Shown: positions 9,483-18,528, counted from the first letter of the stretch. The stretch is DNA of 64,000 bases from Colwellia sp. 1_MG-2023 (GCF_030546755.1 NZ_JAUOPE010000006.1:168078-232077); one strand, 5' to 3'. Notes: generated by a model from the sequence alone, not told the origin. Made by a program: numbers and translations.

Positions 9483-9535
9483 GTAGAGTTATGCCACCAC
9501 CAAATTAATGAATTAGTTTGTTTTACTTGTATCAT
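9479..9535 (-). CDS. trpL: trp operon leader peptide
   Basis: An 18-residue peptide, MIQVKQTNSLIWWWHNST, with three consecutive TGG codons (9494-9502). The stop codon falls inside the antiterminator arm, and the attenuator hairpin follows at once. This spacing is what attenuation by Trp-tRNA supply requires. An AGG about 11 bases before the ATG is a weak ribosome-binding site. It lies between the operon promoter and the DAHP synthase gene, with rnm transcribed divergently next to it, the same neighbourhood as trpL and rnm (yciV) in E. coli. The peptide itself need not have a function. Strong case because codon cluster, stop position and both hairpin partners agree. Confidence 0.9.
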   Translation of the reverse strand: MIQVKQTNSLIWWWHNST

Positions 9536-9582
9536 TCGTTTATTAACCTAAGTAAAATGAGTTTGCGAAAAAAATCCTCTAT

Positions 9583-9611
9583 AGAAGAACTTATTATGCC
9601 ATTGATGTCAA
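9583..9611 (-). promoter_or_regulatory. Probable trp operon promoter, overlapping the rnm start
   Basis: On the minus strand a consensus -35 box TTGACA (9606-9611) lies about 70 bases upstream of trpL. The -10 box is poor: TCTTCT at 17-bp spacing or TTCTAT at 19. A near-palindrome TCTTCTATAGAGGA (9575-9588, 12 of 14 symmetric) covers that position and could be a repressor site. It does not match the E. coli TrpR operator as I know it. The -35 box overlaps the first codons of rnm. Confidence 0.45.
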
Positions 9612-10465
9612 CCGAAAATTTTGCCGATTTTAAAAATCGCCGTGTTGATCTACACAGTCATACTAAGTGCTCTGACGGTGGCCTTACGCCTGAAGAGTTG
9701 ATAGAACGTGCAGTTAACTTTCAAATTGATGTGCTGGCGATCACAGATCATGACACTACCGCTGCGCTTGATATTGCTAAAGCGTATATCGTAGAAAAAA
9801 ATCATCCAATAAAACTCATCGAAGGTATTGAAATTTCAACCGAATGGCAAGGATTTGAAATTCATATTGTCGGTTTAAATATTGATAAATCTTCGCCGGT
9901 TTTAAAACAGTTAATTGCTGAACAACAAACTGCCAGAGAAAATCGCGCGTTATCCATGGGCGAAAAACTCGCTAAATGCGGTTTTGACAATATTTATGAA
10001 AAAGCAAAGGCGTTGGCCGGTGAAGGCTCTATTACTCGCGCTCATTTTGCTAAAGTGTTATTGCAACAAGGCAGTGTAGCTAAAATGCAAGCGGCGTTTG
10101 ATAAATACATTGGCAAAGGTAAACGTGCTTATGTGAAACCAACGTGGTGCTCAATTGAGCAGGCAATTGATGTCATTCATCAAGCGGGTGGTCAAGCGGT
10201 GATGGCGCATCCAATTCGATATGATTTATCGACAAAGTGGTTACGTCGATTAGTGGCGCAGTTTAAAGAAGCAGGTGGTGATGGTTTAGAAATAGTTTTA
10301 CCACAAATGAATAACGATCAGCGCCGTTTGATGCTAAGCTTTTGTTTAGAATATGAATTACATGCTTCAATGGGCTCTGACTTTCATTATCCAAGTAAAT
10401 GGTCAGATTTAGGTCGAAATTTAGTGATGCCAGAAGGTGTTTCGCCTATTTGGCAATTGTTTTAA
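9596..10465 (+). CDS. rnm: PHP-domain RNase AM / 3',5'-nucleotide bisphosphate phosphatase
   Basis: A 289-residue PHP-family metal-dependent hydrolase orthologous to E. coli YciV (also called TrpH, now Rnm), a 5'-3' exoribonuclease for small RNAs and a 3',5'-bisphosphonucleotide phosphatase. Metal-ligand motifs appear in order: DLHSHTKCSDGG, AITDHDTTAA, EGIEIST, EIHIVGLNI, VMAHPIRYDLS and GSDFHYPSKW. The open frame extends up to 9518, but the ATG at 9596 (or 9605) with AGAAG upstream gives the length of the E. coli protein. It is divergent from the trp operon, a synteny shared with enterics, and yciO follows 12 bases after its stop. Confidence 0.93.
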   Translation: MPLMSTENFADFKNRRVDLHSHTKCSDGGLTPEELIERAVNFQIDVLAITDHDTTAALDIAKAYIVEKNHPIKLIEGIEISTEWQGFEIHIVGLNIDKSSPVLKQLIAEQQTARENRALSMGEKLAKCGFDNIYEKAKALAGEGSITRAHFAKVLLQQGSVAKMQAAFDKYIGKGKRAYVKPTWCSIEQAIDVIHQAGGQAVMAHPIRYDLSTKWLRRLVAQFKEAGGDGLEIVLPQMNNDQRRLMLSFCLEYELHASMGSDFHYPSKWSDLGRNLVMPEGVSPIWQLF

Positions 10466-10477
10466 AAGGAATCACTT

Positions 10478-11098
10478 ATGAGTCAGTTTTTCTACGTTCA
10501 CCCTGATAATCCTCAAGGCCGTTTGATGAAGCAAGCCGCTGAAATCATTCGCCAAGGCGGCGTGATTGTTTATCCTACCGATTCTGGCTATGCATTAGGA
10601 TGTCATATTGGTGATAAAAAAGCGCTTGATAGAATTTGCCGCATTCGTGATATTGATAAAAATCATAACTTTACTTTAGTGTGTAAAGACTTATCCGAAC
10701 TTTCAGAATATACCCGTGTCGATAACAGCGCCTTTCGAGCGTTAAAAAACAATACCCCCGGGCCTTACACGTTTATTTTTAAAGCCAGTAAAGAAGTGCC
10801 GAAACGATTATTGAATCCGAAAAAACGCACTATTGGAATTCGTGTACCAGATAATGCCATTGTACATGGTTTATTGGCCGCACTTGAAGAGCCTATTATG
10901 TCGACGACGTTGATTATGCCGGGAAAAAATATGGCGGAATATGATCCTGAAAATATCCGTGATATGTTAGAACATCAAGTTGATTTGATCATTAACGGTG
11001 GTCATTTAGGCGAGCATCCAACTACGGTAATTGACTATTCCGAAGGAGAGGCACAAATTATTCGTGTAGGGGAAGGCGACCCGACACCTTTTGAATAA
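10478..11098 (+). CDS. yciO: YciO-type Sua5/YrdC family protein
   Basis: A 206-residue protein, the same length as E. coli YciO. The family core is present: IRQGGVIVYPTDSGYALGC, KALDRICRIRDIDKNHNFTLVCKDLSELSEYT, PGPYTFIFKAS, RTIGIRVPDN and IINGGHLGEHPTTVIDYS. Sua5/YrdC proteins make threonylcarbamoyl-AMP for tRNA t6A; the YciO branch binds nucleotides and RNA but its in vivo role is less certain. AAAGGA precedes the ATG. It follows rnm closely and precedes scpAB, a gene order typical of gammaproteobacteria. Confidence 0.92.
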   Translation: MSQFFYVHPDNPQGRLMKQAAEIIRQGGVIVYPTDSGYALGCHIGDKKALDRICRIRDIDKNHNFTLVCKDLSELSEYTRVDNSAFRALKNNTPGPYTFIFKASKEVPKRLLNPKKRTIGIRVPDNAIVHGLLAALEEPIMSTTLIMPGKNMAEYDPENIRDMLEHQVDLIINGGHLGEHPTTVIDYSEGEAQIIRVGEGDPTPFE

Positions 11099-11125
11099 TT
11101 CAATTAACTTAACGTTATAATATTT

Positions 11126-12007
11126 ATGCAAAATAATGCTGAACATGATCAAGTAAACAAACTCACTACGGGCAACTTGCAAGCGGGTGAAATGCAGCAG
11201 CAAGTACTGCCGTTTGCTTTCATTCGAGGCGAAGCCATAGTTGAAAAGCCGCAAGATTTATTTATCCCGCCGGATGCTTTAGAAATTATCTTAGAGTCAT
11301 TCGAAGGACCACTCGATTTACTGTTATATCTTATTAAAAAGCAAAAGTTTGATATTTTAGATCTGCCAATCGCGCCTATAACCACACAATACATGAGTTA
11401 TGTGGAATTGATGAAAGACGTTAAACTTGAATTAGCGGCAGAATATTTAGTGATGGCGGCAATTTTAGCAGAAATTAAATCACGTTTACTATTACCAAAG
11501 CAGCAAGTTGAAGAAGACGAAGAAGACCCCAGAGCAGAGTTAGTGCGCCGTTTACAAGAGTATGAAGTTATTAAACGAGCAGCGCAAAATATTGATGAGC
11601 TTCCGCGTTTAGAACGTGATATTGCGATAGCGAATGCCAGTTTTTCAACTACTTTTACGTATAAAACTCGAGCGGCAGAGGTCGAATTAGCCGATTTAGT
11701 AACTGCTCTTCAAGCTGTGTTAAAAAGAACGCAAGCCTTTGAACATCATCATATTGCGAAAGAAACGCTGTCAACTCGTCAGAGAATGAGTGACATATTA
11801 ACAAAATTGTCAGCCGCTAATGGCAATCACTTTATTAAATTTGAATCCTTGTTCGATGTCAGCGAAGGCAGGCATGGGGTTGTCGTGACTTTTTTAGCGG
11901 TATTAGAGCTATTAAAAGAACAATTAATAGTATGTCAGCAAGTGCAAAACCTAGGGGATATTCATGTTCGCTTAAAAGAGGCTGAAGACAGTTATGATCA
12001 GCACTAA
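11126..12007 (+). CDS. scpA: Segregation and condensation protein A
   Basis: A 293-residue kleisin-like partner of SMC in the SMC-ScpAB condensin complex that compacts and separates chromosomes. The hallmark LESFEGPLDLLLYLIKKQKFDILDLPIAPITTQYMSY is near residues 54-90, followed by LAAEYLVMAAILAEIKSRLLLP, the SMC-head-binding helix. A C-terminal winged-helix region (VVVTFLAVLELLKEQLIVCQQV) closes the kleisin. Residues 1-48 precede the conserved core and are low in conservation, as in related marine gammaproteobacteria. It overlaps scpB by 14 bases, so the two are co-translated. Confidence 0.94.
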   Translation: MQNNAEHDQVNKLTTGNLQAGEMQQQVLPFAFIRGEAIVEKPQDLFIPPDALEIILESFEGPLDLLLYLIKKQKFDILDLPIAPITTQYMSYVELMKDVKLELAAEYLVMAAILAEIKSRLLLPKQQVEEDEEDPRAELVRRLQEYEVIKRAAQNIDELPRLERDIAIANASFSTTFTYKTRAAEVELADLVTALQAVLKRTQAFEHHHIAKETLSTRQRMSDILTKLSAANGNHFIKFESLFDVSEGRHGVVVTFLAVLELLKEQLIVCQQVQNLGDIHVRLKEAEDSYDQH

Positions 12008-12575
12008 ACACCTCGAACAACTTATTGAAGCGGCAGTATTTTCATCGGATAAACCTTTATCGATAAAAAAGATTAAAGATCAATTACTTCCCCATTATGG
12101 TATTGCAACTCCACAAATTAAACAGGCATTAATTAATATTGAAAAGCATTATCGGCCGCGTGGTGTTAATTTAGTTGAAGTTGCATCAGGTTTTCAATTT
12201 CAAATAAAAGCTGAACATAACGAAGACATTGCGTTATTAACTGAAGAAAAACCGCAGAAATATTCACGAGCTTTATTAGAAACCTTAGCACTGATAGCTT
12301 ATAAACAACCGATCACTCGCAGTGAAATTGAAGATGTCCGCGGCGTAGCAGTGAGTAGCCATATTATTAAAACGTTAATTGAACGCGAATGGATAAAAAT
12401 ATTGGGTTATAAAGAAGTCCCCGGCAGGCCTTCTATGTATGGAACTACTAAAGAGTTTTTGGATTATTTTTCTTTAAAATCGTTAGATCAATTACCAGAT
12501 TTAATCCCGATAGAAGAATCTTCTATCGTTAATGGTACGATGCAAGATATAATACCCTTTAACATAAAGAAGTAA
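11994..12575 (+). CDS. scpB: Segregation and condensation protein B
   Basis: A 193-residue protein with two winged-helix domains that dimerises and binds the ScpA kleisin linker. Typical stretches are LEQLIEAAVFSSDKPLSIKKI, GVNLVEVASGFQFQIK, SRALLETLALIAYKQPITRSEIEDVRGVAVS and GRPSMYGTTKEFLDYF. The start lies inside the scpA 3' end. It is likely the last gene of the rnm-yciO-scpA-scpB run, since a 347-base spacer with its own promoter follows. Confidence 0.95.
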   Translation: MISTKHLEQLIEAAVFSSDKPLSIKKIKDQLLPHYGIATPQIKQALINIEKHYRPRGVNLVEVASGFQFQIKAEHNEDIALLTEEKPQKYSRALLETLALIAYKQPITRSEIEDVRGVAVSSHIIKTLIEREWIKILGYKEVPGRPSMYGTTKEFLDYFSLKSLDQLPDLIPIEESSIVNGTMQDIIPFNIKK

Positions 12576-12922
12576 CCACATAGAACGATACGGACGACAT
12601 TAGAATAAACAAAATATGCGTAGATATAGTCATTGTACATTAAGCAAATTTTGTGAAGTTATCATGGTGGTCATACGTTTGTGAAGGACGAGCTTTAAAA
12701 GCATATTAGGCGGCGTTATTGATTTTGATACGGGATAACCATTCTCTGCTATCAATTCCTTGCCTCTAAATTTTTAAATTATCGCTAAGAGCGCACTTTC
12801 TTATTTGGACTGGTATAATGCCGAATAATGAGTGATTACTCAATCAATTGAGACAGAAACTAAGCAAGAGAAATGGCCAATCTTGGCAATTGTGATGTTA
12901 CTGACGGAAGAGAGTTAGACCT
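12576..12922. other. Intergenic region between scpB and rluB
   Basis: A 347-base stretch without a convincing gene. Its right part holds a promoter candidate (12814-12819) and a small hairpin GAGT-GATT-ACTC. The left part (about 12576-12780) shows no terminator or ORF that I can support. Confidence 0.6.
12811..12819 (+). promoter_or_regulatory. Extended -10 promoter candidate for rluB
   Basis: TGGTATAAT combines a perfect -10 hexamer with the TGn extension. No clear -35 box lies 16-18 bases upstream, which extended -10 promoters can tolerate. It would start a transcript about 95 bases before rluB. Confidence 0.5.
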
Positions 12923-13786
12923 ATGTCTGAAAAACTACAAAAAGTATTAGCCCGTGCGGGGAAAGGTTCACGCCGAGAAATGGAAACGGTGATCAGTGCA
13001 GGACGCATTACAGTTAATGGCAAGGTGGCTTATTTAGGTGATCGTGTCGAAGGCAATGAACAAATAAAAATTGATGGCCATTCGGTCAGTCTACAAAGCA
13101 AAGAAGACGAGCTTTGCAGGGTGTTAATGTACAATAAACCTGAAGGGGAAATGTGTACCCGTAAAGATCCCGAAGGTCGTCCGACGGTTTTTGACCGCTT
13201 ACCAAAGCTAGAGTCTGGTCGCTGGATAGCAGTAGGTCGATTAGATATTAATACTTCAGGCATGTTACTTTTTACCACGGATGGAGAATTAGCGAATCGT
13301 TTAATGCATCCTTCACAAAAAGTTGAACGTGAATATGCCGTTCGAGTATTTGGTGAAGTTACCGAGGCCATGCTACAAACACTAAGAGCTGGTGTTAAAT
13401 TAGAAGATGGCCCTGCACGTTTTCAAAAAATTACTTACCGTGGCGGTGAAGGGCGAAATCATTGGTTCCATGTGGTATTGTCTGAAGGACGAAATCGCGA
13501 AGTACGTCGTTTATGGGAAAGCCAAGATGTACAAGTGAGTCGCTTGATTCGTGTCCGTTATGGCGATATGGAATTAAAACGTCAATTACCATCGGGTGGT
13601 TGGACAGAGTTAAACCTGCAAGATGTGAACTATTATCGCAAGTTAGTGAAACTTCCGCTTGAAACGCAAAGTAAAGTTAAAGTGGATGAAAAAGCGATGG
13701 ATAACGCGAAAAGTCGACGTATTCGTCGTTCAGTGAAAAAACATCAACATCGAAGCCAACAAGCCACTAGAAGACGTAGAAGTTAA
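12923..13786 (+). CDS. rluB: 23S rRNA pseudouridine(2605) synthase
   Basis: A 287-residue RsuA/RluB/E/F-family pseudouridine synthase. An N-terminal S4 RNA-binding domain ([26 protein letters not shown]...) is followed by the catalytic domain, with the motif GRLDINTSG carrying the catalytic Asp108. [11 protein letters not shown] is the second family motif. The last 50 residues are very basic ([24 protein letters not shown]), as in E. coli RluB, and probably contact rRNA. GGAAGAGAG precedes the ATG. Position after scpAB is conserved in gammaproteobacteria. Confidence 0.94.
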   Translation: MSEKLQKVLARAGKGSRREMETVISAGRITVNGKVAYLGDRVEGNEQIKIDGHSVSLQSKEDELCRVLMYNKPEGEMCTRKDPEGRPTVFDRLPKLESGRWIAVGRLDINTSGMLLFTTDGELANRLMHPSQKVEREYAVRVFGEVTEAMLQTLRAGVKLEDGPARFQKITYRGGEGRNHWFHVVLSEGRNREVRRLWESQDVQVSRLIRVRYGDMELKRQLPSGGWTELNLQDVNYYRKLVKLPLETQSKVKVDEKAMDNAKSRRIRRSVKKHQHRSQQATRRRRS

Positions 13787-13836
13787 CGCGAAAATTTGCT
13801 GTTTGATTTGTCGTTCACCAATAAAGGGAAACTTTT

Positions 13837-14982
13837 TTGCAAAATCAATATATTGAAGATGATGAGAGTTTAGTTTCATTATGTCATCAATTATCTCAAG
13901 CTACTGTATTAACGATTGATACTGAATTTGTTAGAACCCGCACGCTTTACCCTCGATTAGGCTTATTACAAGTATGTGATGGCAAGGTAGTGGCGTTAAT
14001 TGACCCGATAGCGATAAATGACTTATCGCCTTTTTGGGCGTTAATGACCGATGCAAATATTGAGAAAGTCTTGCATGCATGTTCAGAAGATTTGGAAGTA
14101 TTTTTAACACAAGCTAATTGTCGGCCGATTAACTTAATTGATAGTCAAATTATGATGTCATTTTTGGGACACGGTTTATCACTTGGCTATGCGGCTATGG
14201 TGAAGCATTATTTAGACATAGATCTTGATAAGTCAGATTCACGAACCGATTGGACGAAACGTCCGTTAACTGCTAGTCAAATTGAATATGCCGGTGCTGA
14301 TGTTGAATATTTGTATCAAGTTTATCCTTTGTTAAAAAAAGAATTAATGCAAACCCCTTGGTTGGCAGCGGCGCAGCAAGAAACCGAGTTAATGATAGAG
14401 CGTAAGTTTACCCCGATTGATGATAGCCAGTTATATTTAAACGTGAAAATGAGTTGGCGATTAAATGCTAAGCAACTCAATAGTTTAAAGTTTTTAAGTC
14501 AATGGCGTTTTCAACAAGCGAAGAAAAGAGATCTGCCGATTAGCTTTGTTGCTAAAGATCACACCATTATTGGTGTGGCGCAAACCTTACCGAAAAACGT
14601 CGGCGTTATGGCTGGCATTGAAGGGGTTGACGTATTAGATGTACGTCATAAAGGTAAAGCAATGCTAGCAGTACTAAAGCAAGCTGAACAAGTGGATGAA
14701 GCGCAATACCCTGACAAAATTAAACGCTTAGATGAGTACCCAGGTTATAAACAAACCTTTAAAAAAATTAAATCGTTTATTGCAGAGGTTGCTAAAAAGC
14801 ATCAACAACAAGTCGAAGTGTTTGCTTCTAAAAAGCAAATTAATCAATTTTTATCTTGGCATTATCAATTGAATATTGATGAAACTCCGGCGGAAAAAAT
14901 TGATGTACTTAGAGATTGGCGATTGAGTATCTTTGGGGAAAAACTATTGGCAGAAGCAAAATCTAACTTTTCGCAACTATAG
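13837..14982 (+). CDS. rnd: Ribonuclease D
   Basis: A 381-residue 3'-5' exoribonuclease for tRNA 3' processing, close to the E. coli length of 375. The DEDD-type exonuclease residues are visible in LTIDTEFVRT (Asp28, Glu30), LHACSEDLEVF and EYAGADVEYLY. An HRDC domain follows (LKFLSQWRFQQAKKRDLPISFVAKDHTI and onwards), and a second HRDC-like part lies at the end. The start is TTG at 13837, supported by AAAGGGAA seven bases upstream; no ATG lies at a suitable place before the catalytic domain. Confidence 0.95.
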   Translation: MQNQYIEDDESLVSLCHQLSQATVLTIDTEFVRTRTLYPRLGLLQVCDGKVVALIDPIAINDLSPFWALMTDANIEKVLHACSEDLEVFLTQANCRPINLIDSQIMMSFLGHGLSLGYAAMVKHYLDIDLDKSDSRTDWTKRPLTASQIEYAGADVEYLYQVYPLLKKELMQTPWLAAAQQETELMIERKFTPIDDSQLYLNVKMSWRLNAKQLNSLKFLSQWRFQQAKKRDLPISFVAKDHTIIGVAQTLPKNVGVMAGIEGVDVLDVRHKGKAMLAVLKQAEQVDEAQYPDKIKRLDEYPGYKQTFKKIKSFIAEVAKKHQQQVEVFASKKQINQFLSWHYQLNIDETPAEKIDVLRDWRLSIFGEKLLAEAKSNFSQL

Positions 14983-15055
14983 TTAATTAACGTAACGTTT
15001 TATCTGTTTTGAATTTTCAGTTACAAGTTTTTAGTTTCAAATAAAGGCCGGCATT

Positions 15056-15343
15056 ATGCTATGTGTTATTTATAAAAGCCCTAAAAAGGCACAAACATAT
15101 TTATTTATTAAGCAAAGAGACAAGTTTGATGATGTGCCTGAGGCATTGATGGCGATGTTTGGCACGCCTACTTTGGTGACGATTATCAATTTAGACAATA
15201 AAGATAAACTTGCTTTAGCGGATATTAATAAAGTAAGAGAGAATTTGAATAATCAAGGGTTTTATCTCCAATTACCGCCACCTCAAGAAGATCTTTTAAA
15301 AGAGCATAAAGAACAAATGAAGCGTAAAGCTCAACAGTTATAA
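15056..15343 (+). CDS. ycgL: YcgL domain protein
   Basis: A 95-residue cytoplasmic protein matching the YcgL family: MLCVIYKSPKKAQTYLFIKQRDKFDDVPEALMAMFG at the start and FYLQLPPPQEDLLKEHKEQMK near the end are the conserved elements. The biochemical role is unknown. AAAGG precedes the ATG. It follows rnd and precedes a lytic transglycosylase and YcgN, a neighbourhood often seen in gammaproteobacteria. Confidence 0.9.
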   Translation: MLCVIYKSPKKAQTYLFIKQRDKFDDVPEALMAMFGTPTLVTIINLDNKDKLALADINKVRENLNNQGFYLQLPPPQEDLLKEHKEQMKRKAQQL

Positions 15344-15380
15344 AGATCCATTTATTATTAAGGGCAATATTAGGTATTTT

Positions 15381-16430
15381 ATGAAGTTAGTTAAAGTAAG
15401 TACGCTCGTTAGTTGTTTTACATTTTTGTTAAGTTATTCGTGCCAAAGTTTAGCTTTTGCTGATAAGGAACTAAGCCAAGCGGGGTTTGATCAATATGTT
15501 GTTGAGTTGAAACAAGAAGCTCAAGAAAAAGGGTTTAGTGACGATTTTATTGAGCAAAGTTTTTCTCAAGTAAAGTTTCATCAACGTGCAGTGGCTGCCG
15601 ATCGTAACCAACCTGAAAAAGTTGAAACATTAGATACTTATTTACCAAAAAGAGTCCCGCAATGGAAGGTTGATAAAGCCCGTAATCAATACAAAGAGCA
15701 TCTTGCTATTTTAGAAAAAGTCTCCGAAAAATATAATGTTCAACCACGATTTATAGTTGCTTTATGGGGGCTCGAAACGAATTTTGGTAAAATTATGGGT
15801 AATTATAATGTCGTATCTGCGTTAACGACCCTTAGTTATGAAGGTCGCCGAGAAGCGTTTTTTAAAAAGCAATTATGGGCAGCTTTAACAATACTACAAG
15901 AAGGGCATATCACCATTGATGATATGAAAGGCTCTTGGGCGGGCGCTATGGGGCAAAACCAATTTATGCCCACTTCATTTTTAGCCTATGCCGTCGACGG
16001 TGACGGAGACGGTAAAAAAGATATTTGGGGTAACCTTCATGATGTATTTGCGTCGATGGCAAATTATCTTAAAAAAGAAGGTTGGAATGATGCGCTAACG
16101 TGGGGAAGACAAGTCAAATTACCCGAAAATTTTGATATTAATTTAGCGATACCTAAAAATACTGGTAGTCGAAAGAATTGGTTAAAAGCTTGGCGTGAAA
16201 GTGAAAAATCACTTGCTGAATGGCAAAAGTTAGGTATTAGACGAGCCGATGGCACTAACTTACCGATAGTAAATGTTAAAGCGGCGTTAGTTTTTCCAGA
16301 TGATGAAAAAGGCAGAGTGTATTTAGCTTATGATAATTATAAAAGTTTAATGCACTGGAATTTATCTTATTATTTTGTGAGTTCGGTAGGACACCTTTCT
16401 GATCGTATTAAATTTCCACCCATTCATTAA
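15381..16430 (+). CDS. Lytic murein transglycosylase, MltB-like (family 3)
   Basis: A 349-residue exported enzyme that cleaves peptidoglycan glycan strands to 1,6-anhydromuropeptides in the periplasm. The N-terminus is a Sec signal peptide, likely cut after AFA (residue 27). The Cys at 21 is not in a proper lipobox, so I do not call it a lipoprotein. The catalytic region FIVALWGLETNFGKIMGNYNVVSAL contains Glu132; GAMGQNQFMPTSFLAYAVDGDGDGKKDIW is the other family landmark. Spaced 37 bases after ycgL. Confidence 0.92.
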   Translation: MKLVKVSTLVSCFTFLLSYSCQSLAFADKELSQAGFDQYVVELKQEAQEKGFSDDFIEQSFSQVKFHQRAVAADRNQPEKVETLDTYLPKRVPQWKVDKARNQYKEHLAILEKVSEKYNVQPRFIVALWGLETNFGKIMGNYNVVSALTTLSYEGRREAFFKKQLWAALTILQEGHITIDDMKGSWAGAMGQNQFMPTSFLAYAVDGDGDGKKDIWGNLHDVFASMANYLKKEGWNDALTWGRQVKLPENFDINLAIPKNTGSRKNWLKAWRESEKSLAEWQKLGIRRADGTNLPIVNVKAALVFPDDEKGRVYLAYDNYKSLMHWNLSYYFVSSVGHLSDRIKFPPIH

Positions 16431-16451
16431 TAACGCTAGTGATTAAAAATT

Positions 16452-16955
16452 ATGACTGAAAAATTTTGGCAAACTAAATCGTTAGAAGAAATGACTCGCA
16501 GTGAATGGGAGTCATTATGTGATGGTTGTGCTAAATGTTGTTTACATAAGTTTATTGATGACAAAGACACCACTGAAGAAACAGAGTTAATGCCAACAAC
16601 GCATATTAATGAAGGCGAGGAAATGAGTTACTCAAATATTGCTTGTTATTTATTAAATGACAAAAGTTGTCAATGTACTCAATACGACAAACGAACTACA
16701 CTTGTCCCAGATTGCGTTCAACTAACTCAAGATAATTTAGACGCCATCTTTTTTATGCCACCAAGTTGTACTTATCGTCGTTTAAAAGAGGGAAGAGGAA
16801 TTCCATCTTGGCACCCGTTGCTTCATAAAGGTAAAAAAACTGCGATGCACAAAGCAGGCATGTCTGTACGTGGAAAAATAGTGAAAGACAATCAAGTTGA
16901 TATTGATTTCTTTGAAGATTACATTGTTAGTTGGCCATTAAATGATATTGATTAG
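16452..16955 (+). CDS. ycgN: YcgN-type cysteine-cluster protein (UPF0260)
   Basis: A 167-residue protein with the conserved start FWQTKSLEEMTRSEWESLCDGCAKCCLHK and the Cys-rich segments SNIACYLLNDKSCQCTQYDKR and PDCVQLT. This is the zinc/iron-chelating CxxCxxCC type of family; the E. coli relative YcgN has the same layout. Function unknown; a metal-binding or redox role is a family-level guess. It is 21 bases after the transglycosylase. Confidence 0.9.
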   Translation: MTEKFWQTKSLEEMTRSEWESLCDGCAKCCLHKFIDDKDTTEETELMPTTHINEGEEMSYSNIACYLLNDKSCQCTQYDKRTTLVPDCVQLTQDNLDAIFFMPPSCTYRRLKEGRGIPSWHPLLHKGKKTAMHKAGMSVRGKIVKDNQVDIDFFEDYIVSWPLNDID

Positions 16956-16964
16956 GGTTAAATA

Positions 16965-18233
16965 ATGATTCAAACAATGAACGTTAACCGTATTGTTTCA
17001 ATACTGCTTTATGGACTTATTTTACTCAAATCTTCTCTTGCATATGCAATGAGTGAACAGCGGGTGATTAACTTTGCTGTATTAGCGAATACAAAAATAA
17101 AAGAACAAATATATCGTGATAGAGTACGGGATTTTGAGGTGCTTCATCCCAATATAAAAGTCCGTTTAATACGATTACATTCAAGAAATTACCCTGATTT
17201 GTTAGCCGAACTTATGGCGATGCAAGATGAAGTTGATGTTATTAACTGGTTTGCCAGTAATCGTTTAAAAACCCTAGTTGATAATGGTTTTGTAGTCGAT
17301 ATAAATGATTATTGGCAAGAAAACCACTTAGACTTTCAGTTTAAACAAGCTTCAAAGGATCAAGTGTTATTTAATAATAATGTCTATGGTATTCCGTTGA
17401 CCTCCTATATTTGGGGATTTTATTATAAAAAATCTTTATTTGCTCGTTTAGGCATGAAAACCCCAAAAACCTGGCCTGAATTTATTAACCTATTAGATAC
17501 CTTAGAGCAAAATCAAATTGCGCCTATTGCTTTAGGTACTAAATACCCTTGGCAGATTGCCGGTTGGTTTGATTATTTGATGTTACGATTACATGGTGCA
17601 GACAAATACAAACAACTGGTGAAAGGTAAGCTTGCTTATACTTCAGATGAAGTCCTGTTAGTCTTTAATTATTGGAAAAATTTATTAAATAAAAAATATA
17701 TTTTTGCCCAGCATCGTTTCTTTGATGGGGATGAGCTGATGCCGTTAATTTATCGTGAAGTCGTCGGGATTAACTTAATAGGGAGTTTTTCATTAAGTAG
17801 CTTACCGGTGAAGAATCAAGCTGATATTGGCTTTTTTCCGTTTCCAACAATTGCTGATAGTAAAGAAAATAGTGTGTTAGCGCCGATGTCGGTGATTGCT
17901 TTAACTAAGAATGGCGCTGAAAAAGCACATTTGACGAAGTTTTTGCAGTTTTTTAATACCAATGAAACACAAATTTTTATTAATAAAGGCCTTTCAACCT
18001 TTTCGCCAAAACAGTCCGCGAGAATTGATGGACGACCTATTATCAAACAAACGGCTGAAATTTTTGAAGCGGCTAACTATCAAAGTCAATACTTTGATTT
18101 AGAGTTTGAGTTCGAAATGGCTGAATTTGCGAAAAAAGCGTTTTCAGATTTCATTAATCATCAAGATGTTAATAAAATTACCGAGTTATTAGAGCAAAAA
18201 AGAATATCTCTTTACTCTGCTACAAAGAAATAA
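16965..18233 (+). CDS. Extracellular solute-binding protein, ABC sugar type (orphan)
   Basis: A 422-residue periplasmic protein with a signal peptide (IVSILLYGLILLKSSLAYA) and the family 1 solute-binding fold. Typical stretches are DFEVLHPNIKVRLIRL, WFASNRLKTLVDNGFVVDINDYW, NVYGIPLTSYIWGFYYKKSLFARLGMKTPKTWPEFINLLDTL and TKYPWQIAGWFDYLMLRL. Relatives bind oligosaccharides for ABC import. No permease or ATPase gene is nearby, so it may work with a distant transporter or serve as a sensor ligand carrier. AGGG precedes the ATG; only 9 bases separate it from ycgN. Confidence 0.85.
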   Translation: MIQTMNVNRIVSILLYGLILLKSSLAYAMSEQRVINFAVLANTKIKEQIYRDRVRDFEVLHPNIKVRLIRLHSRNYPDLLAELMAMQDEVDVINWFASNRLKTLVDNGFVVDINDYWQENHLDFQFKQASKDQVLFNNNVYGIPLTSYIWGFYYKKSLFARLGMKTPKTWPEFINLLDTLEQNQIAPIALGTKYPWQIAGWFDYLMLRLHGADKYKQLVKGKLAYTSDEVLLVFNYWKNLLNKKYIFAQHRFFDGDELMPLIYREVVGINLIGSFSLSSLPVKNQADIGFFPFPTIADSKENSVLAPMSVIALTKNGAEKAHLTKFLQFFNTNETQIFINKGLSTFSPKQSARIDGRPIIKQTAEIFEAANYQSQYFDLEFEFEMAEFAKKAFSDFINHQDVNKITELLEQKRISLYSATKK

Positions 18234-18528
18234 TACGCCTCATTATTTGGCTTTCGCCCTTAATCTTTTTTTAACCGTTAATTTCGGAGCATTAAACGCT
18301 ATGCTTCATGAACTTGGTTTTACACCTGCGTTTAAACGCTGATAGAGTCACACTTCTACGACATAACCTCTCTTAAACTAACAAAATTTATCACACGAAT
18401 ATCTTCTAACTTATAACTTAAAGTCTACATTTTTAAGGGATTTTTGTGTTTAATTATTGTGCTGTTAGTGGTAAAACATTGTACGAATAATAATAAAATT
18501 ATAAAAACGCACAATCAAAAGGTGGTTT

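Noticed and set aside
15381..16430. Lipoprotein assignment for the MltB-like transglycosylase
   Set aside because: The Cys at residue 21 is preceded by LSYS, which does not satisfy a lipobox; a signal peptidase I site follows at AFA.
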